From assembly GCA_961205875.1 (NCBI GenBank), contig OY540810.1:23560001-23624000 (forward strand): a stretch of 64,000 nt of DNA, read 5' to 3'. Positions within the stretch are counted from its first letter, which is position 1; every line of letters begins with the position of its first letter. Origin of the DNA: Sialis fuliginosa. Taxonomy: Eukaryota; Arthropoda; Insecta; Megaloptera; Sialidae. A program made the translations under genes and the position numbers. Below are positions 58,414 through 64,000 of the stretch, piece by piece. Under the pieces are notes generated by a model that saw only the letters and a list, made by a program, of their open reading frames with translations, did no database searches and was not told where the DNA came from.

Positions 58414-58959
58414 TTTACTGACATCAGTCTTGGATCATACTCAAGTGTTGAATAGTTTTAATTACGTACTAAATTAGAAATATTTGATGATATTTGATTA
58501 CTAGATACTGAATTATAATCTATAAACACTTTACTGAAAAACACCTTAATTTGATGACAAATGGCCAATGGATACCAAAATGGTGGACATTAAAAATAAT
58601 TTGTGTAATTTGTTTTTTAATATTATCATAGCATCTGATTAATATTACTTCAAATGTTACGATTCTTTATTTTATAACTTTTATGTTGTAGTGCATATAA
58701 TTTTATAATCATTAGCAAGTGTCCATCACTGAGTACCCATTACTAGTTTTACTTTATCTATTACTGGAGAAAAAACAAACAATATAAAAAGCTATAATTA
58801 AAAAAAAACTATATTTGCGGACTTTGGAAAATTAATTTGGTTAAAAAAAGGTACATGTTTTATTAAACATGAGTTCATGAGAATTACAAAAAAGAAGCCC
58901 ACTAATCTCAAAAAATAGTATACCTTGCTGTTAAAGAGACCAAGACTGCTGCCAGTATC
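58414..58959. mobile_element. GGTACTGGCACCA-ended TIR element, copy 2, ~546 bp
   Basis: Left end TTTACTGACATCAGTCTTGG and right end CCAAGACTGCTGCCAGTATC form an inverted repeat of about 20 bp. The interior follows copy 1 (42676-43169) in order and orientation but at moderate identity, so the copies are old. Noncoding. Confidence 0.65.
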
Positions 58960-58989
58960 TTATTTATTTTATATTTTACATTTGTTACA

Positions 58990-59107
58990 CAATGGACATC
59001 TTCAAGGCTCTTTTAGAAGAAACCTGAAGATGTCCACTGCAATGTGTGACGAAATGTTGGCCGATAACACAATCAAATTTACGCGGCTTACACCCAGAAG
59101 CCAAGAT
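58990..59107 (+). mobile_element. Small retroposon-like element, copy 5, truncated
   Basis: Contains CTGAAGATGTCCACTGCAAT (from 59024), GACGAAAT (59049-59056) and an end CGGCTTACACCCAGAAGCCA as in copies 1 and 4. The left side is short: GGACATCTTCAAGGC (58994-59008) is an inverted echo of the core instead of a full arm. No target duplication found. The 61-codon frame over it is rejected. Confidence 0.6.
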
Positions 59108-59134
59108 TGATTGAATTACTATCCTTATGTTTGG

Positions 59135-59451
59135 TATTATAAAGGACCTAACAAAATTTGTTAGCTAGCAATTACATTCAAATGGGGTATTAATTCTGTA
59201 CTAGTATCTATGGATTAGTTATGGAATTTAGAGCAGTGACACTTCAACTAATTGTAACACAGTTGGCATCTTTGACCGTACAAAATAATTTTCATAACAT
59301 CACCACTGTTTTAATACCGTTTGTATTTACCTACAACGCGTGCGCGAAACTTGTCAAAGTCATCAACAAACTCCAAAAGAACTGTCATATAAGTTTGATA
59401 TCTCAGTTGAATGTGCTTGTTAGCTAACAAATTTGTTAGGTCCTTTATGAT
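59135..59451 (-). mobile_element. AATAAAGGA-CTAACAAAATT TIR element, copy 2, inverted
   Basis: Ends TATTATAAAGGACCTAACAA and TTGTTAGGTCCTTTATGATA form an inverted repeat of about 30 bp with one mismatch and one indel, better preserved than copy 1 (49473-49825). The interior is copy 1 in reverse complement. A 68-codon frame (59221-59427) is not preserved in copy 1 and is rejected. Confidence 0.75.
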
Positions 59452-59930
59452 ACGGGACATTACTATACGTAGACAGTATAAACTTGTTTATTATTCAGAA
59501 TTATTGACGACCAATGCGCTTCGACTGATCAAAGCTACAGTACAACGAACAACGTTTCACGCGAATAAGTTGTGATTTGTATTGTTTATGTTTTGTTTAC
59601 AATATGAGCGCAATATCGCAACAAGTTCTTTCTTATATATGTATGTTATATGTTTTAATATTTTCTACAACATATATAAAGGAATTGCGTAGTTGCGCTC
59701 GTATTAAAAAATGCGGTTGAATATGCAAAAAATGTACTTTTTTATAAAAATCGTAAAAATACTTAAGTTGTCTCAACTAAACGATACATAAATCCTATTA
59801 AAAGGTTGAAAATATTGTGTAAACTTTAAAGTACAAGCACTAAAAATTAAAAAAAAACGTCATTATTACGTTAATAAGACATACTTTAAATTCTAAACAT
59901 TTTTAGTGCTAAAAACCTGCCTTATGGACT
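59452..59930. other. AT-rich non-coding stretch
   Basis: No feature supported. A CpG-bearing patch at 59500-59570 has no frame or known motif. Confidence 0.45.
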
Positions 59931-60677
59931 CTCATCCTCAAAGCCGGCCTTTGCGATTCTGGCGCCCCAGGCGAGATTTTTTTTGACGCCCCCCTCCCTC
60001 TCCTAGGGACAATCATTAAAAATTATCTCCGCACAAAAAAAAAGCGTGTGAGAAAATTATCGAAATGAATAAAATGTATAGAAAAATGAAAAATACCATT
60101 AAATACACTTGTTATTAATTCATTAGTGTAATATAATAATATAATATAACATATAATTGATAAATAATATATAATATAACTAAAATTATATAAAAGATTT
60201 TATCCTGGCTTTCATGTCTGCAAAATTTTCGACTGCTGTCTCAAGATTGAGGTTTGCTACGACTTTATTTTCAATTGAAAGAATAGCCAAATTATTCAAC
60301 CTACTTCTATCATAGCGGATCGCAAATAAGTTTTTATCAATTTTAATTTACTAAAACTTCTTTCACCATTAGCTACACTAATCAGAATTGTTACAAGAAT
60401 CCGCAAAGCCACCCACAGATTTAGCACTGTGCTTTTCAAGTTTTGTAAAAAAAATTTAATAAATAATTTATTTTTGATATTAAGCATTTTATTAAGTAAA
60501 ATGAATTATTTTACAGAAAAAAATCAAAACTATTATTCAAAAAATATATACAGCTTAAATTTGGCACCCTATAACAGAACATAGAAAATAAGTTTGAAAC
60601 AATTGGCGCCCCCACGAAATTGGCGCCCCAGGCTGTCGCCTGGGTCGCCTGGCCGTTCGGCCGGCTCTGCTCATCCT
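59931..60677 (-). mobile_element. hAT element with perfect 8 bp target duplication, 731 bp
   Basis: CTCATCCT occurs exactly at 59931-59938 and 60670-60677. Between them, 59939 starts CAAAGCCGGCCTTTGCG and the right end is GGCCGTTCGGCCGGCTCTG (ends 60669); the outer bases are inverted repeats and GGCGCCCCAGGC lies inside both ends. A transposase remnant on the minus strand (60195-60487) confirms the superfamily. The perfect duplication indicates a fairly young insertion of an already deleted, nonautonomous copy. Confidence 0.85.
60195..60487 (-). pseudogene. hAT transposase C-terminal domain, frameshifted remnant
   Basis: The minus strand reads ANGERSFSKLKLIKTYLRS in one frame and, after a frame change near 60310, RLNNLAILSIENKVVANLN, then an alpha-helical stretch ending MKARIKS. 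This is the hAT dimerisation (C-terminal) domain, normally the last ~80 residues of a transposase of about 600 residues; the N-terminal BED finger and RNase H-like catalytic core are missing. In intact members the domain mediates multimerisation for cut-and-paste transposition. The fragment lies inside a 731 bp element with intact ends, so the copy is an internal-deletion derivative and cannot make active enzyme. Family assignment is strong; subfamily not attempted. Confidence 0.75.
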
Positions 60678-61226
60678 TTCCTATCATCTAGAATTTAATT
60701 TAAAATCTTTGCAATTAAATACAATACAGGATTGAATTTATAGTTGAAAACAAATCAAAGCTTCTTTATTGTTACCGAACAAGTGTAAAACGAGAGAATT
60801 GCATTAAAATGTAGACAACCTTGAGATGTATACACATTGTTTTATTTTTTGTTATCCGGTTTATTGGTTCGATTTGGTGCATTTACTCTGCAATGCGTCC
60901 CGCACAGAGTACGCAGAGCAGGACATCAACAACTTGGCTGCCTTTCAACACTTCCGAGAGTTTACATTTCTCTTTCAATCCTTGCATCTGTATCTCTTTT
61001 ATTATTGACTAGTGTGAATATGTAATTAAAATAACGGTTAGTATAGTAAATGTGGAGTTATGGTGCACTTTATATAAAAATAAGTAAAATGCAAGGGTTT
61101 AATTAATTAAAAATATTAATTTTGGCAAACTTTTCAATTAATAGTCATACAAAAATTATGTGTTCATGCAGTGAAGTGACATTTAAAAAAATAATAGTTT
61201 TTCTATATGTGTATAAGAACTATGTA
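60678..61226. other. Coding-like GC-richer block, unassigned
   Basis: Between about 60860 and 60990 the sequence is clearly richer in G+C and is open in several frames. One plus frame contains RTEYAEQDINNLAAFQHFRE and a minus frame EVLKGSQVVDVLLCVLCAGR. An acceptor-like CCCGCACAG precedes 60908, but no donor follows the block. I recognise neither product. It may be an exon fragment, a TE frame or a pseudogene. Confidence 0.25.
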
Positions 61227-61741
61227 TATGGTGTCCCGTAAGTCAGTATCCATAAGGGAAAATAACAGTCCAAAATTTATTAAACATTCTGTTCAGTTTC
61301 CACCAGTGTACCTGCAACATAATAAAAAAACTTACGAGATATGCTTAATTATTATAAAAAAATGTAATTCTAAAATGGTTTTGATTTATCGATGTTATCG
61401 ATGTGAAAGTCGAGACTTTGAAGCATTACTGTAGTTTCTTCCTTGGAAAATCTCTAATATTTGAAAACGCTGTAAGTATTTAAAAATAAACTTTTTTTTA
61501 ACTCCTATAAAAAATTGAAGATTTCAAAATTAGTTTTAGGCATAGGTTATTTAGGAATTTTCCTAGGACCTCACGAGCGGTTTTATCATTTATTTACATT
61601 GCGTATACCTATTGTTCAATACGTGTTTAAAAAATTGATTCCCGTTTTATTTAGAGTTTTCAACAACTTTCAGTGTGTTAGGAATAGGAAAAATAATAGT
61701 CCTAAAATGTGTATGGGAAATCACTTACATGACACCCTGTA
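61227..61741. mobile_element. mariner/Tc1-type nonautonomous element, 515 bp
   Basis: TA at 61227-61228 and 61740-61741 brackets GGTGTCCCGTAAGTCAGTAT on the left and, complemented, CAGGGTGTCATGTAAGTGAT on the right. Inside, ATAACAGTCC and the complement of ATAGTCCTAAAATGTGTATG continue the similarity. CAGGGTGTCC-GTAAGT ends with a TA duplication fit the Tc1-mariner group. Two 75-codon frames inside it have no transposase motif (no D,D34D/E) and are rejected. Confidence 0.65.
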
Positions 61742-62161
61742 GGTTCAATTTACATGAGAGTTTGAAAATTTTATTTATGCTACTAATATTTGTGAATTTT
61801 ATAAATTATAAAAATTTGTAGAATTTAACATTAAGAACATTTTAAAATTTTTGTTGAACAGTGATGGAAATTATAAATTGACAAAAAAAGTTATATCGTA
61901 GAATGTAAATATATTGTATACTATAAAAAAAATTACAAAACTTTGTTATTGTTATTTACTACAAATAAAAATTCAACGGCCAAAACTACACAAATATCGC
62001 ATATTTTAAAACGCCTCTGTGTTAAATAAATATTGTCACTTCTTTATCAAAATAATAAATATGTATATATATAACATGTAAAGTTTGGTCTTATATTTTT
62101 GTCCATTTTTGTATACATTGCATATAAATATTTGAGTATAATATTGTGTTATTTTTGTTAC
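61742..62161. other. AT-rich stretch leading into a splice acceptor
   Basis: No gene or repeat. The last 25 nt form a T-rich tract ending in TTACAG at 62161. Confidence 0.45.
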
Positions 62162-62197
62162 AGGGTTCGTCGCCGACTTTGACGCTAATTTCGTCAA
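62162..62197 (+). CDS. Candidate 36 nt microexon, gene unknown
   Basis: A good acceptor (GTGTTATTTTTGTTACAG) and a consensus donor (GTAAGC from 62198) bracket exactly 36 nt, a multiple of three, with much higher G+C than the flanks. Two frames are open: GSSPTLTLISSK and, offset by two bases, FVADFDANFVK. The second has acidic/aromatic DF and NF pairs reminiscent of clathrin-adaptor binding peptides, but I cannot identify the protein. An alternatively used microexon would suit its length. Without flanking exons it stays a candidate; if real, much of this window is intron of a plus-strand gene. Confidence 0.35.
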
Positions 62198-62430
62198 AGG
62201 TAAGCAGGCTATGCGACCCCAGCGCTGTCGCCACAAGGTGTGTTCACGTGCACTCTAGTCTCTGCTGCATCCGCTTTCCATCCTCCCGCGAGCGTGCTTC
62301 CGCTTAATGCACACCTACACTCTCACTCACTCACTCACTTATACATACTAGCCGCACTGTCACTTCTATACTTCGTATCGCTACCGGAAACTCTGCAGAG
62401 CGAATTTCCCCACTTAGCGTTAAATTAAAA
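62198..62430 (+). other. GC-richer sequence with (CACT)n after the candidate exon
   Basis: Just 3' of the donor the sequence stays CpG-rich for about 200 bp. It includes a CTCACT-type microsatellite (62322-62339). A 62-codon frame (62240-62428) is Leu/His/Ser-rich and unrecognised. It may be intronic regulatory sequence or an extended exon form; there is no evidence to choose. Confidence 0.3.
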
Positions 62431-63888
62431 ATCAAATTTATGTACAAAAAGTTAAATTTCGTTATTTTTCTTACAAGCAATTAATTATAAAAATGTGTAT
62501 ACATTTTCTTTGATACGTAATTTGATTCTAAATATTTTCGATACATCGTTCTGCAAAGTTTTAATCATTAATATTCAATCAGTGAAAGTATAAATTATTT
62601 TTCTTTAATTAGGTAGTATTTTTATTGAATTGTTAAAAGAAATAATGTATGAATGTTGGGTATAACAATGCATTTGTTTGTAAGCTAATGCTTACACTTA
62701 TTTACTATTCTTACAATTAGTAGTTGATTTAAATAGACTTTGAAAAAATTTAATGAAGTATCATTGGTACATTTTGAAATATCACTACGAAACAAATTTA
62801 TAAATTTTAAATGAGTCAATAGTTTTTTGTTTTCAACTGTAATCCATTTGAAAACAAACCGCTATTGACTAATTTAATATTTACCAGTTTGTTCTATGGC
62901 AGCGTTAATGCACCAATAACGCGTCGTTATAATATTTGACCAAAGGCTATTACAAACTTCAGCACTTCTAATTATGAATCAACTTGTAATATTATGTAGA
63001 AATTAAATTATTAAAATGCATAGACAACATACATTTCTTTACTTGTTCTTGTGGGAAAATTCTTTATAATAATTTTTAATAAAATATTTAATATAATGTG
63101 TTGAAAAATATTTTCACTGATTTGTTCCTTTCTCACATTAGTATTTTTTTATCTACGATTTAGTAAAAAAATTCAAATCTTAGCTTATTTTAATAGTAGG
63201 TACTTTGATATTTTTATTGGTAGTTAATGAAGAAAAAAATTAGTTCTAATAAAAAAATCATCGTTGAAGTTTCAATAGAATATTTCATCAGCTTATTTGC
63301 AGTTCTATTCTTTTTCTACTGTTCAAATTTTTAACGTAGATTTGGGTATTTCTTAAAAAAACATATTTTGCACGAAACTATCAATTACTTCTATATACAT
63401 TTATAAAAATAATCGTTGATTTCCTGTTATAATGCACGGAGTTGTAATCTTCAAACTGTAGATTCTTTTGACTTTAGATATAGAAACTTTCTTTAAGCCA
63501 CTGAGCAAATATGGGGAATACTAAATACAAAAATCATTATGTATGTCTTCAAAATTATAGCAAATAATAAATATCTATAGGTACGTTCCGAAATCACAAT
63601 CTGAAAAGTAGCTCTTGTTACAATCAGCTGATTTTTTTATAAGGTCAAGTTATTTTTTGTTATATCTAGTAACTGTAATTTTACGGTGAAAGATTCACAT
63701 AACAGACCTGATTTTTTTCATTATTACTATTAATGCTTTTGTAAATGAACAATCATCAAAAAAATCTTCTAAAAATGTTTATTGTATTTCGGACATTTTA
63801 TGAAACGAGATAGTATTTTTATGTAATAATTTTTAATATAACCAAAGTATTTTTATTACAAAAATAAAATAAAAATATTTTTAGCAAT
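62431..63888. other. AT-rich non-coding stretch
   Basis: No features supported. Confidence 0.5.
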
Positions 63889-64000
63889 CTACTATATATA
63901 ACAAAGTATCCTGACTGACTGACTGACTGATAATCATTTTTTTGACCATTTCCACTCATCGGAGAACCTTGAAATTTGGTATATACATTCCTTGAGGGTA
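63889..64000 (+). mobile_element. Helitron-like 5' end, runs off the window
   Basis: Starts TCTACTATATATAACAAAGT after an A, followed by a CTGACTGACTGACTGACTGA microsatellite (63911-63930) and TTGAAATTTGGTATATACAT. TC at the start, the short preamble and a tetranucleotide run before a TGAAATTTGG block are a frequent layout for insect Helitron-like repeats. The rest lies beyond the window, so the 3' end cannot be checked. Confidence 0.45.

Noticed and set aside
61207..61742. Two 75-codon genes
   Set aside because: Both fall in or across a mariner-type nonautonomous element and show no transposase motif.
63911..63930. CRISPR-like or regulatory tandem repeat (GACT)n
   Set aside because: It is a tetranucleotide microsatellite within a Helitron-like 5' end; no spacers or array structure.

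Overview
This 64 kb window is AT-rich eukaryotic DNA with no complete protein-coding gene that I can recognise. Open frames are short and mostly explained by base composition. The mix of nonautonomous hAT, pogo- and mariner-like, TTAA-type and Helitron-like elements, TATG/TACA microsatellites and arthropod-style core promoter motifs points to an insect. I cannot name the order or species. The window reads as intergenic or long-intron sequence filled with old transposable-element (TE) remnants.

Layout. 1-2 kb: a pogo-like MITE (467-598), an 875 bp TIR element (631-1505), then a CpG-richer stretch with a TATA/Initiator pair (1748/1777), the best promoter candidate. 4.5-11.4 kb: members of a hAT-type family with 'ttccgtgag' ends, a second hAT family built from CTCGTCTCG words, and Helitron-like 3' ends. 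13-18 kb: dispersed repeats shared with other parts of the window. 19.8-21.6 kb: a large foldback structure whose two ~410 bp arms each carry a tRNA-like module with pol III A and B boxes. 20-27 kb and 56-59 kb: copies of a small retroposon-like family with long target-site duplications and a hammerhead-like core motif. 28-39 kb: more hAT remnants and a 660 bp element bounded by TTAA. 39.6-40.3 kb: the longest open frame (207 codons), unrecognised. 42-52 kb: two TIR families that recur at 58.4-59.5 kb, and a hAT MITE with a clear 8 bp duplication. 59.9-60.7 kb: a hAT element with a perfect 8 bp duplication and a broken transposase C-terminus. 61.2-61.7 kb: a mariner-type element. 62.16 kb: a possible 36 nt exon with good splice signals in a locally GC-rich patch. 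The window ends inside a Helitron-like 5' end.

How it fits together. If the promoter at 1.7 kb, the possible exons at 18.2 and 62.16 kb and the empty space between them belong to one plus-strand gene, the window would be mostly giant intron. That is inference only. The firmest results are structural: element ends, target-site duplications, nested insertions and inverted repeats that can be read directly. All identity statements are by eye; no alignment or database search was run.
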